From an uncultured Desulfuromusa sp. (GTDB lineage: Bacteria > Desulfobacterota > Desulfuromonadia > Desulfuromonadales > Geopsychrobacteraceae), in the NCBI RefSeq assembly GCF_963675815.1, contig NZ_OY776574.1, positions 2,412,001 through 2,476,000 on the forward strand: a DNA stretch of 64,000 nucleotides. Reading direction: 5' to 3'. Both the position numbers and the translations under genes were made by a program. Below, piece by piece: positions 43,109-50,747 of this stretch (the stretch's first letter is position 1; each line of letters starts with the position of its first letter). The notes below the pieces were generated by a model, which saw only the letters and a program-made list of their open reading frames with translations, did no database searches and was not told the DNA's origin.

Positions 43109-43210
43109 AAAGTAATCAACCGGACGGAAAATACATCTGTGCTAAATTGAAAAGTAAAATCTAAAATTGTGGTGGTTGGCAAGCAGCATGTCGCCGCCGG
43201 TTATCCTGAA

Positions 43211-43251
43211 CCATTAGCGCCTCGACTTCGCTGTCGGCGCTAATGGGCAGC
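43211..43251 (+). repeat. Vestigial gene-less cassette / degenerate double core
   Basis: Inverted repeat CATTAGCGCC (43212 region) with GGCGCTAATG (43236-43245), then GGGCAGC. The first half matches a cassette start (GTTAGCGCC with G to A), the second its own left core (GGCGCTAAC with C to T). The following TGGGCAGC pairs with GCTGCCCA at the end of cassette 7. This looks like a cassette deleted down to its cores. Confidence 0.45.
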
Positions 43252-43267
43252 TTAGAAAATAGCATTC

Positions 43268-44515
43268 ATGGACTTATCACAACCAAATAACCCTGAATCG
43301 ACAGATTCAGCCAAGAACATCGATCGCAAATTGCCGGGAGGCATTTGGGTGCTTGGATTTGTCTCGATGTTCATGGACATCTCGTCCGAACTTGTTCACA
43401 GTCTCTTGCCGATATTCATGGCCACGGTACTCGGTGCGTCCATGGTTACGATTGGGATCGTCGAAGGTGTTGCCGAGGGAGTCGCTGCAATCACGAAGAT
43501 GTTTTCGGGTGCACTCAGCGATTACTTCGGGAAACGCAAGTTCCTCGCCGTGCTTGGGTATGCATTGGGTGCTATAAGCAAGCCTATATTTCCGCTTGCA
43601 ACAACGATTGGGTGGGTGTTTGGAGCACGCTTTGTTGATCGCATCGGTAAAGGTATTCGCGGTGCGCCTCGTGACGCTCTGGTCGCCGATATCGTACCGC
43701 CGCAGCTTCGAGGTGCGGCTTACGGCCTACGCCAGTCTCTGGATTCGGCCGGGGCCTTTGTCGGGCCGCTGTTCGCGGTGGTATTCATGATTTGGTTCGC
43801 GAACGACATCAAAGCCGTGTTGTGGATTGCCGTCGTACCAGCATTCTTCGCGGTGTTTCTGCTTATTGTTGCGCTGCGCGAACCCGAATCTTCGGAACAT
43901 GGCGCTGGTCCCAGAATCCACTTGACATTGACTGATGCCAAACGCTTATCCTTGCAGTACTGGCTTGTTGTCACACTCGGGGCAGTCTTTACCCTCGCTC
44001 GTTTCAGTGAGGCATTTTTGATTCTTCGAGCACAGGACGTCGGTCTTGCAATCGGTTACACACCCGCGATAATGATTGTCATGAATATTGCCTATTCCAT
44101 ATTTGCATATCCAGCGGGCGCGGCGGCAGACCGGCTTCCGGCGCGAACCCTTTTATTGTTTGGACTTTGGGTCCTTGTCGCTGCTGATGTCGTGTTGGCG
44201 ATAGCTACATCGCCTTTGATTGCATTCATTGGTGCGGTATTCTGGGGCTTGCACATGGCGCTCACCCAAGGGTTGCTCACGAAACTTGTTGCCGATACTG
44301 CACCGGCTGAGCTTCGCGGTACGGCCTTCGGGGTTTTTAATCTAATAAGTGGCGGAGCACTCCTACTGGCAAGCGTCATTGCGGGGTCATTATGGAGTTT
44401 ATTCGGCGCCTCAGCCACATTTATTGCTGGAGCATCGTTTGCGACTCTTGCGGCAATAGGGTTGCTCCTTTACCGTCCTAATCCTCGAGCGGCAAGGGAC
44501 AGTATAGGCATGTGA
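43268..44515 (+). CDS. MFS transporter (cassette 7)
   Basis: A 415-residue inner-membrane protein with 12 predicted helices. The MFS loop 2-3 motif is present as GALSDYFGKRKFL, along with RFVDRIGKGIRGAPRDALVAD and a late RGTAFGVFNLISG. It resembles the group of MFS proteins annotated as multidrug or uncharacterised efflux pumps; the substrate is unknown. Its GC content is higher than the neighbouring cassettes, indicating a different source. Confidence 0.85.
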   Translation: MDLSQPNNPESTDSAKNIDRKLPGGIWVLGFVSMFMDISSELVHSLLPIFMATVLGASMVTIGIVEGVAEGVAAITKMFSGALSDYFGKRKFLAVLGYALGAISKPIFPLATTIGWVFGARFVDRIGKGIRGAPRDALVADIVPPQLRGAAYGLRQSLDSAGAFVGPLFAVVFMIWFANDIKAVLWIAVVPAFFAVFLLIVALREPESSEHGAGPRIHLTLTDAKRLSLQYWLVVTLGAVFTLARFSEAFLILRAQDVGLAIGYTPAIMIVMNIAYSIFAYPAGAAADRLPARTLLLFGLWVLVAADVVLAIATSPLIAFIGAVFWGLHMALTQGLLTKLVADTAPAELRGTAFGVFNLISGGALLLASVIAGSLWSLFGASATFIAGASFATLAAIGLLLYRPNPRAARDSIGM

Positions 44516-44523
44516 TCAAGGCT

Positions 44524-44583
44524 GCCCAACCAGACTAATGCAGCCGAAACAAAAAAACGTGCGGCTGATCAGCAGCGTTAGCC
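44524..44583 (+). repeat. attC7 (short, intact)
   Basis: 60 bp. Left core GCCCAAC (44524-44530), right core GTTAGCC (44577-44583). Arms AATGCAGCCG and CGGCTGATCAGC pair around an A-rich loop. Confidence 0.75.
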
Positions 44584-44599
44584 TTTAGAAATAAAGAAT

Positions 44600-45121
44600 A
44601 TGAAATTCATTGACTGCAATTACAGCGAACACTCACAAGAAATACTTGAAATCCTAAACGAGTCGATCATTAACTCAACAGCGTTATATGATTACCGACC
44701 AAGAACAATTGAAAGCATAAAGGAATGGTTCGACTCGAAAGAGGCAAAACACTACCCTGTCATAGGTGTGGTTGCCGGTAATGGCGTGCTAATGGGATTT
44801 GCAACATTTGGTGCATTTAGAAATTGGCCAGCATATAAATACGCCGTCGAACACTCCGTGTATGTGCACAAAGACCACCACAAAAAAGGAGTGGCCTCAA
44901 AACTCATGGCACACCTGATTAAAAAAGCCGAAACACTTCAATATCACACCATCATTGGAGGTATCGACGTAGAAAATACTGCCAGCATCAAACTGCATGA
45001 AAAATTTGGTTTTAAGCATGTAGGTACGCTGGAACAAGTCGGTTTCAAATTTGGACGGTGGCTTGACCTGGCATTTTATCAACTCATTTTGCAAACACCA
45101 GCAGAACCCAAAGAAGGCTAA
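44600..45121 (+). CDS. GNAT acetyltransferase, phosphinothricin-acetyltransferase-like (cassette 8)
   Basis: A 173-residue GNAT enzyme. The PAT/YncA-type pattern is visible: ILNESIINSTALYDYRPRT, GFATFGAFRNWPAYKYAVEHSVYVH, the acetyl-CoA loop HHKKGVASKLM, IGGIDVENTASIKLHEKFGFKHVG. Relatives acetylate amino-group-containing toxins or amino acids (phosphinothricin, methionine sulfone or sulfoximine). The substrate here is inferred only. The stop lies in the attC8 left core. Confidence 0.85.
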   Translation: MKFIDCNYSEHSQEILEILNESIINSTALYDYRPRTIESIKEWFDSKEAKHYPVIGVVAGNGVLMGFATFGAFRNWPAYKYAVEHSVYVHKDHHKKGVASKLMAHLIKKAETLQYHTIIGGIDVENTASIKLHEKFGFKHVGTLEQVGFKFGRWLDLAFYQLILQTPAEPKEG

Positions 45122-45122
45122 C
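45116..45122 (+). repeat. attC8 left core (rest of the site lost)
   Basis: GGCTAAC directly before IS remnant 4. It pairs with the cassette 8 start GTTAGCC. To the right of the IS remnant (from 45689) I find no matching right half. Confidence 0.6.
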
Positions 45123-45688
45123 CCTTATCAAGCCCCCGGAGGTCAAGGGTAAATATGTCCCTAACACGGATTAATAGTTTTACCGTTCTTTGACAAGCAA
45201 CTGATCAAATTTAACTATCCGGTTTCCAAGAATTCCGCAAGAATTCCGGGGACATAATACCAATTTCAGGAAATGAGTATTATGTCCCCGGAAATATGAC
45301 CGGAAATATGCAGTTATTCAGACCTCCATGGATGCCCCGCATAGAGAGCCATGACCGAGGACAAAGACGATTCCTTCAGCAGCACAAAGATCGGCCAGCC
45401 AGAGTACCAGGAAAACATGCACTCGCAGCCGACAACGAGGCGTTCACGATAAGGTTTGATCAGACGTAAGAAAACTTTCGGTTTGGTGGGAATGTTCTTA
45501 TGAACGACCACTTCACCGACAGCATTCAGAACACAGACATACATGGCATCGGCATGAAGATCGATACCACATAATGATGCTGTTTGTGTAGAATCTCATA
45601 GTGCAGGCTCCTTTCTTTGAAAGAGTTAGTCTGTACTCAAAGGATAGCGGATGGTCCGTTATCTATGGAGGGGGCCTGCACTAGTATC
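45123..45688. mobile_element. IS110-family element, copy 4, decayed
   Basis: About 566 bp with both ends (CTTATCAAGCCCCC at left, GGGGGCCTGCACTAGTATC at right). Only ~110 bp of the non-coding end survives before a REP-like palindrome around 45246-45300 (GGGGACATAATACC / GGTATTATGTCCCC type arms), and then the 5' part of the transposase gene. Confidence 0.8.
45314..45590 (-). pseudogene. Transposase remnant in IS copy 4
   Basis: The N-terminal part of the IS110 transposase is readable (MYVCVLNAVGEVVVHKNIP, RLVVGCECMFSWY) but breaks by frameshift after CMFSWY and ends within ~25 more codons. Part of the N-terminus (GIDLHADA) lies upstream in another frame. Not functional. Confidence 0.8.
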
Positions 45689-45824
45689 AAAACGCTGGAG
45701 AGGGACCGGGCTACCTGCGCGGCGGTTTGGAAAGTAGCTGGTTCAGGAAAATTTACCTTTTATTTGAGCTTCTGGGGTTTAAAAGCCTGGCCTTTCAGCT
45801 CCCTGCTAGGCAGCAAAAATAAAA

Positions 45825-46385
45825 ATGAACTTAATCGTTGTTTCAGACATATTCGGGAAAACAGAATCGATAAACAAATTAACAGCACAGCTATCGCCCT
45901 TTTACAGTGAAGTGACGGTAATTGATCCTTACGAGGGGCAAAATATTAGTTTCGAAAAAGAAGAACATGCATATCGGCATTTTCAGCAAAATTGCGGTAT
46001 TAAAAAACTAACGACCCTACTCGAAAAGGAAGCAATAAATTCAAAAGGGAAAATAGACATAATCGGTTTCAGTGTCGGCGGATCATCAGCGTGGGAAATT
46101 TCAGGAAAAGATATTTCTACAAACATAAGAAACGTGGTGTCTTTCTACAGCTCAAGAATTCGGGAAAAGACAAATGTTTCCCCAAAATGTTCAACTAGCT
46201 TAATCTTTCCAGCAACAGAAAAAAGCTTCGACCTGGAACCGGTCATTCAAGCAGTTGAAAACAAGCAAAACGTTGAAGTTATCCGCACAAACTATCTTCA
46301 CGGGTTTATGAACAGTGAATCAAAAAACTTCTCTGAAACGGGCTACAAATATTTCAGCGACTGGTTGGCTAAAAAAGCTCCCTAA
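45825..46385 (+). CDS. Alpha/beta hydrolase, dienelactone-hydrolase-like (cassette 9)
   Basis: A 186-residue cytoplasmic protein. The nucleophile elbow is GFSVGGSSAW (Ser near residue 87) and the catalytic His is in NYLHGFMN near residue 162. The acidic residue is probably the Asp in KSFDLEP or nearby. Small size and layout resemble dienelactone-hydrolase-like proteins. Substrate unknown. AT-rich. Confidence 0.7.
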   Translation: MNLIVVSDIFGKTESINKLTAQLSPFYSEVTVIDPYEGQNISFEKEEHAYRHFQQNCGIKKLTTLLEKEAINSKGKIDIIGFSVGGSSAWEISGKDISTNIRNVVSFYSSRIREKTNVSPKCSTSLIFPATEKSFDLEPVIQAVENKQNVEVIRTNYLHGFMNSESKNFSETGYKYFSDWLAKKAP

Positions 46386-46398
46386 TAACAAGTTAGGT
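46382..46398 (+). repeat. attC9 vestige
   Basis: CTAATAACAAG then GTTAGGT (46392-46398): two core-like sequences almost touching with no paired arms between them. Probably a collapsed site marking the start of cassette 10. Confidence 0.35.
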
Positions 46399-46424
46399 GT
46401 CAAAATAGAAAAAGGAACCAAAAT

Positions 46425-46892
46425 ATGTCGCTGCTGATACAAGAAATTCCGACTACTGATGCGCCAATGAAACTTCTATTACTCGCGGATCCTTCTGAGG
46501 AGAAGATTCGCTCCTATTTGCCGGAATCAAAGTGCTTTGTCGCCATAAGCAGTGAGATTGTTATGGGGGCATGCGTAGTCAAACCCCGAGGGTCTGGTGT
46601 GCATGAGCTTATGAGTATCGCGGTACACCCAGATTATCAACAATCCGGCAATGGCACCGCACTTCTGAAATGGGTTATCGATTTCTTTCAGAGAGCTGGC
46701 GCTAGCCAGTTGGAAGTGGGCACAGGTACATTTGGCTACCAACTTTCTTTTTACCAAAGGCAAGGCTTTCGGGTTACAAGCATTGACCGAGATTTTTTCC
46801 TTGAAAATTACGACGAACCAATCTTTGAAAATGGTATTCAGCTTATGGACATGTTGCGTCTTACCATTAGGTATAGCAAAGATATTGTATAA
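46425..46892 (+). CDS. GNAT family N-acetyltransferase (cassette 10)
   Basis: A 155-residue GNAT protein: IVMGACVVKPRG, HELMSIAVHPDYQQSGNGTALLKWVIDFF (acetyl-CoA loop QQSGNG), and SFYQRQGFRV. The substrate cannot be predicted. It follows the GTTAGGT core by ~25 bp. No matching attC lies downstream, so this cassette lost its attachment site or marks the array end. Confidence 0.8.
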   Translation: MSLLIQEIPTTDAPMKLLLLADPSEEKIRSYLPESKCFVAISSEIVMGACVVKPRGSGVHELMSIAVHPDYQQSGNGTALLKWVIDFFQRAGASQLEVGTGTFGYQLSFYQRQGFRVTSIDRDFFLENYDEPIFENGIQLMDMLRLTIRYSKDIV

Positions 46893-47160
46893 TAAGGCTT
46901 TTGCTGCGGCGCGCAAAAAGCCGTGCCCGCTGACTGGAAGGAGGGGCAAGTCTACGGTTGACGTATTGTGATCACTTGGTAATCCAACTCAGTGTCGAGA
47001 CCATGACGCATGGAGGATCCATAGGGGGCCGTTGTTGCTTGACCCATGTGTTGAGTTAGAATAAAGATGTTTTTATGATCAGATCCCTTTTCCAGAGGTT
47101 TTAAAGGCGCAGGACAGACCATCCAAACTCATTTTGAAATCAAAAAGGTATAATCTCTTT
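46893..47160. other. Spacer after the cassette array
   Basis: Contains an imperfect hairpin GGCTTTTGC / GCAAAAAGCC (46896-46904 / 46913-46922) just after the last cassette gene, with no T-tract. No attC could be defined and no gene is seen. Confidence 0.35.
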
Positions 47161-48006
47161 ATGTCTATTGTCGTGATGATCGTTGTCCTGCTTGCTGCTT
47201 TATTGCATGCCTCCTGGAATTTCTTTGTCAAAAATACCGAAGACAAATCTCTCAGTATGAGCGCAGTTGTTGTGGGGCATGCGCCTTTTGCTCTGGCTGC
47301 GATTTTAATTTCGCCACTCCCCGACATCAAGTCGCTGCCTTATATATTTGCAGGTGCGTTACTGCATGTCGGTTATCAACTTTTTTTATTAACCTCTTAT
47401 CGCATCGGTGATCTGAGTCTGGTCTATCCTTTGGCGCGTGGTTCTTCTCCTTTGATTGTCGCTGGAATCTCGGTTGTATTTCTGGGCGTGCATCTTTCAT
47501 GGCTTGAGCTGACAGCCGTGATGACCATTGGTGCCGGTATTATGAGTCTGACTCTGGTGCGTCGTGCGGACGGGCTTCGCAATGGTCATGCTGCATTACT
47601 GGCCATAATCACCGGTGGATTTATCGCTTCCTATTCGCTTGTGGATGGTATGGGGGCACGTGAAGCAGGGACTGCACTTGGTTTCTATGGTTGTTTGTCC
47701 ATCGTCAATGCCGTTATTTTTGCAGTCACGATGAGAATTTTTCACCCTGGTACGATAACAAGATTGGTTTACAAGGACTGGCGGCTCGCACTTCGTGGGG
47801 GCGGAGCCTCGTTTTTTGCGTACGCAATGGTGACCTGGGCCTTTACCGTAGCTCCGATACCTTTAGTTACTGCTTTGCGTGAAACTAGTATCATATTTGC
47901 GCTTTTGCTCGGTGTCTTTGTTCTCAAAGAACGGCTTGATCTTATGAAAGTGTTTGCCACGGTCTGTACTCTTTTGGGGATTGGTCTGCTGCGGATCAAT
48001 CGCTAA
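47161..48006 (+). CDS. EamA/DMT family permease
   Basis: A 281-residue inner-membrane protein with ten predicted helices in two EamA repeats (LLHASWNFFVKNT; YPLARGSSPLIVA; second half ETSIIFALLLGVFVLKERL). Drug/metabolite transporter superfamily, substrate unknown. The start is taken at ATG 47161; the frame reaches a TTG at 47134. It shows no attC and is judged chromosomal rather than a cassette. Confidence 0.8.
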   Translation: MSIVVMIVVLLAALLHASWNFFVKNTEDKSLSMSAVVVGHAPFALAAILISPLPDIKSLPYIFAGALLHVGYQLFLLTSYRIGDLSLVYPLARGSSPLIVAGISVVFLGVHLSWLELTAVMTIGAGIMSLTLVRRADGLRNGHAALLAIITGGFIASYSLVDGMGAREAGTALGFYGCLSIVNAVIFAVTMRIFHPGTITRLVYKDWRLALRGGGASFFAYAMVTWAFTVAPIPLVTALRETSIIFALLLGVFVLKERLDLMKVFATVCTLLGIGLLRINR

Positions 48007-48362
48007 GTTTTTGCGTTGGATTCAGCAAAAAGTTCAAAGAATTACGATGTTGGGGGGCTTTCACTTTCTTTCCTGCCGAATACCCGTTTCCCCTTTAAAA
48101 TCTGTCAGTTTCCCGGTCTTCAACTTGCACTTTGGTTGTTTCTTCACGATTCTGATCAAGCCATTCTGAATCTATTGTCAACCGGTTAGGGTTTCAAACG
48201 TTGGCATGTAAAGTAGAGCCCTTAAACTCAATCAGGGTCTACAGAGGAAAGGGGGGATCAGCTAAGCAGCGTTTTTCCGGCGAAATTTTTCCGGCAGTCA
48301 ATCTATTTGACAAGGGCTCTTTATTGGTTGGTAGCGTAAAGATACATCCCTTTTAAAGGAGG
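48007..48362. other. 356-bp spacer
   Basis: No gene seen. A TTGACA box lies near 48308 and an AAAGGAGG ribosome-binding site at ~48354, so the promoter of the peroxidase gene is probably here. A GTTAGGG near 48184 lacks any attC partner. Confidence 0.4.
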
Positions 48363-49607
48363 TTGAAAATGAAAAATTGTGGAAGAATAATGTTGTTTCT
48401 ATCCCTCTGCCTGGTCATCGGGACACCGGTCATGGCAGGGTTAACCCCGGTAGAAAAGCTTGGAGAGCTGCTCTACTTTGACAAACACCTCTCATTGAAT
48501 GGAAACCAGTCCTGTGCCACCTGCCACCACCCCAGCGCTGGTTATGCCGATCCGTTGAATGCCGAATTTCCCTACGATTATCCCGTTTCTTTTGGTTCCG
48601 ATCCCTTTCTAAACGGCGGGCGCAATGCGCCAACATCCTCCTATGCGGCGTTTATTCCACTTTTTACCTGGGATGCGACGCAAAACCAGTTCCAAGGTGG
48701 TCAATTCTGGGATGGCAGGGCCGATACCCTGAAAGATCAGGCCAAGGGACCGTTTCTCAATCCGGTTGAGATGGGCATGCTGGATGAGGCCTACGTCATT
48801 GCTGCAATGGTTGATCAGGACAACAAGAGGGCCAACGATTACCAGCGCTTGTTTATGCAGCTCTACGATATTGATCTACAGACGATTGATACCTCATGGA
48901 ATTCTCCCGAAGCCCTGCTGGCTTACGATAAGGCAGCCGAAGCCATCGGTACCTATGAACAAACTTTCGACTTCACCTCATTTACTTCGAAATACGATTA
49001 TTATCTTGCCGGAAAAGCTAACTTGAATGCTGCAGAACTCAGCGGCCTGGCCATTTTCGAAAGTCCACAACTAGGGAACTGTGCCGCTTGCCATCCGAGC
49101 CAGGCGACACTGGCAGAAGATGGCCGGATCAACCCGCCGTTATTTACCCAGTTTACTTATGAAAATATCGGAGTTCCCGAGAGTATGAGTCTGATGCTGG
49201 ATGGTTTTCCCGTTGATTACGGGTTAGGGGCAAGAAGCAATCTGGACAGTTACAATCAGGAGATCGAAAAAACCGTGCTGGATGACGGCTCTGAAGTGTT
49301 TATGAGTGAAGCTGGGAAATTCAGGGTTTCATCATTGCGCAACATTTATCGAAATGCTCCCTATGCTCATAATGGCTATTTCGAAACCCTTGATGAGATC
49401 GTGCATTTTTTCAACACCCGTGATATCCCGGCAGAATACTGGCCGATACCGGAGGTCGCGGAGAATGTAATCACTATTGTGGGTGATCTCGGACTGACCC
49501 CACAACAGGAAGCTGATCTTGTGGCTTTCCTGAAAACTCTGAACGATGGATATGGTACGCAAACACCTGAAAACTTTGTGCTGCCCGTCATGGTTCCGTT
49601 GAACTAA
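48363..49607 (+). CDS. Di-haem cytochrome c peroxidase / MauG family protein
   Basis: A 414-residue periplasmic protein with a signal peptide (residues 1-25) and two CXXCH motifs: CATCHH near residue 46 and CAACHP near residue 240. The family block SLRNIYRNAPYAHNGYF carries the distal haem-ligand region. It probably reduces H2O2 with electrons from periplasmic cytochromes. Monocistronic with its own terminator. The ~130-residue spacing of haem 1 to the FWDGRA motif is normal for the family. Confidence 0.9.
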   Translation: MKMKNCGRIMLFLSLCLVIGTPVMAGLTPVEKLGELLYFDKHLSLNGNQSCATCHHPSAGYADPLNAEFPYDYPVSFGSDPFLNGGRNAPTSSYAAFIPLFTWDATQNQFQGGQFWDGRADTLKDQAKGPFLNPVEMGMLDEAYVIAAMVDQDNKRANDYQRLFMQLYDIDLQTIDTSWNSPEALLAYDKAAEAIGTYEQTFDFTSFTSKYDYYLAGKANLNAAELSGLAIFESPQLGNCAACHPSQATLAEDGRINPPLFTQFTYENIGVPESMSLMLDGFPVDYGLGARSNLDSYNQEIEKTVLDDGSEVFMSEAGKFRVSSLRNIYRNAPYAHNGYFETLDEIVHFFNTRDIPAEYWPIPEVAENVITIVGDLGLTPQQEADLVAFLKTLNDGYGTQTPENFVLPVMVPLN

Positions 49608-49612
49608 GTTCG

Positions 49613-49646
49613 ATAGCCCCTCGAAGAGTTCTCTCCGGGGGGCTAT
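49613..49646 (+). terminator. Hairpin after the peroxidase gene
   Basis: 8-bp GC-rich stem (ATAGCCCC 49613-49620 / GGGGCTAT 49639-49646). The T-tract is poor. Confidence 0.6.
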
Positions 49647-49653
49647 AGCACAT

Positions 49654-49841
49654 CCCGATCAGTTCGAGAAAATCGTTTTCACTGAGGATTGTGATTCTCA
49701 GCTGCTCGGCTTTTGTGAGCTTACTCCCGGCTTCCGATCCGGCGACAACATAGTCGTTTTTTTTACTCACCGACCCGCTGGCTTGCCTTTCCTGCGCTTC
49801 AATCAGTGCAGTTCCTTCTTTTCTGCTGAAACGCTCCAGGC
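49654..49841 (-). pseudogene. Duplicated 3' end of ligA (BRCT fragment)
   Basis: 188 bp matching 50757-50944 in the same orientation and length with about 11 differences by eye (~94%). It encodes the last ~60 residues of the ligase BRCT domain with one frame still open (TKAEQL..ILSENDFLELIG). No promoter or start. It forms a direct repeat with the real ligA end, flanking the hipBA remnant and acyP. Confidence 0.88.
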
Positions 49842-49987
49842 AATAAAGGGGTCAAATCTGCCGTTGACTTTTATGTAATTCATCTTCTATTTTTTTGTGA
49901 TTTTCTGTGCGCACACATCAAACTCAAGCCTTTTTGGCTCCATCAATAGAGCTGTTTACCGGAGTTCCGTGGACAGTATATCCAATT

Positions 49988-50015
49988 CAAAAGGTGACCA
50001 TCCGGTCGCCTTTTG
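49988..50015. terminator. Hairpin, possible terminator of the old hipBA locus
   Basis: 12-bp stem with one G-T pair (CAAAAGGTGACC 49988-49999 / GGTCGCCTTTTG 50004-50015), 4-nt loop. It lies just beyond the minus-strand hipBA remnant. Confidence 0.55.
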
Positions 50016-50147
50016 ATTCTCCCCTAAGAAAGCTTTCTCATCGCCATCTCGCACGACTCGGAAATAAACTGACTTAATCGATACAGACAGTCATTTTTGT
50101 ATATCGCAAATTTTTCGGTGAAAAGTTGCAGCCTGGTGCTCTCAATT

Positions 50148-50389
50148 TTATTGGCGATCAAAACAAAATGTTTTCTTTTCATCCAGCCACAGATGGCCAA
50201 CTACGGCATTGTCGATGAATACAACCAGTTTCGTTATCATGCTTGCGTATCCCTGGCTTTCCAGCCTCTGGGTTGAGCGTGGATTTCAATGCCTAAACAT
50301 GCGGTGACCTGCAGGACTTTATTCAGCTGTACGGTTTCTTTGCCATTTTCCAGAGCCGAAAGAAAGATATAAGCGTTCGCTGAATAAAA
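50148..50389 (-). pseudogene. hipBA toxin-antitoxin remnant
   Basis: On the minus strand, 50237-50389 reads as the end of a HipB-like antitoxin (FLSALENGKETVQLNKVLQV, GIEIHAQPRG). Its stop overlaps (ATGA) an ATG at 50240 that begins a HipA-like toxin (LVVFIDNAVVGHLWLDEKK) and stops after 30 codons. The HTH half of HipB and over 90% of HipA are gone. A 52-codon out-of-frame ORF (50024-50182) overlaps this region and I do not believe it. Confidence 0.7.
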
Positions 50390-50466
50390 TGAAACTTGCA
50401 TCCATTAAATCCGAGGAAATCAACGGGACGTTGTTGATGTGATGATATTTGTAACACCGAAAAGTG

Positions 50467-50742
50467 CTAGCGGATAAAAAAATGCTCAAATTCACCTGTT
50501 GGCTGTTCCCACCCAACGCGTACATCATCCACGCGGGCGAGATTCGGGCCCTCTTTGCACCATTCAACGACTAATTTAACGGCGGCTTCTTTTCCTTCGA
50601 AAATAGCCTCAACGGATCCATCCGGATTGTTGCGACACCAGCCGGACACTCCGTAGCGTTCCGCTGTATTTTTTGTGCTCTGCCGGAACCAGACGCCTTG
50701 CACTCTGCCGGTGATCCGGACTTCAGCTCTTACGTTTGTCAT
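50467..50742 (-). CDS. acyP: Acylphosphatase
   Basis: A 91-residue enzyme that hydrolyses acyl phosphates. Signature GRVQGVWFRQSTKNTA with the catalytic Arg, and GWCRNNPDGSVEAIFEG with the catalytic Asn. ATG 50742 is preferred over the TTG at 50751. It lies 5 bp after ligA, on the same strand. Confidence 0.93.
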   Translation of the reverse strand: MTNVRAEVRITGRVQGVWFRQSTKNTAERYGVSGWCRNNPDGSVEAIFEGKEAAVKLVVEWCKEGPNLARVDDVRVGWEQPTGEFEHFFIR

Positions 50743-50747
50743 TGCTG

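Larger units (their letters stand above)
42398..43218 (+). repeat. attC6, split by IS remnant 3, right core mutated
   Basis: Left core CTCTAAC (42398-42404). Right of the IS remnant, 43109-43218 repeats the attC2/attC4 right portion (arms CAACCGGACGG / CGCCGCCGGTTATC), but the core reads ATTAGCG instead of GTT, so the site is probably dead. Confidence 0.65.
34887..46398 (+). other. Integron gene-cassette array without integrase (CALIN)
   Basis: About 11.5 kb of plus-strand genes separated by attC-like sites. In a real cassette the left core of its attC (RYYYAAC) pairs with the cassette's own first bases (GTTRRRY). I checked this by eye: cassette 1 GTTAACTT / AAGTTAAC; cassette 2 GTTAGGTTTC / GAAACCTAAC; cassette 3 GTTATATTTT / AAAATATAAC; cassette 4 GTTAGGGGGC / GCCCCCTAAC; cassette 5 GTTCGGC / GCCGAAC; cassette 6 GTTAGAGC / GCTCTAAC; cassette 8 GTTAGCC / GGCTAAC. 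Cassette 7 matches 8 of 10. The tail (cassettes 9-10) is degenerate. No integrase gene is in the window. Confidence 0.85.

Noticed and set aside
42627..43150. Two small plus-strand frames (about 81 and 90 codons) in IS copy 3
   Set aside because: They run across IS remnant and the nested RAYT mini-element; only the fragment of RAYT N-terminus is meaningful.
34800..47100. CRISPR array or phage-type repeats in the accessory region
   Set aside because: The repeated segments are attC right arms and IS ends spaced 1-3 kb apart, not short regularly spaced repeats.
47161..48006. EamA permease as an eleventh cassette
   Set aside because: No attC left core follows it and no matching core precedes it; it looks chromosomal.
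48150..48200. GTTAGGG near 48184 as another attC core
   Set aside because: No paired arms or left core nearby.
50024..50182. 52-codon minus-strand frame next to hipA remnant
   Set aside because: Overlaps the hipA remnant out of frame, poor ribosome-binding site, no family; likely chance.
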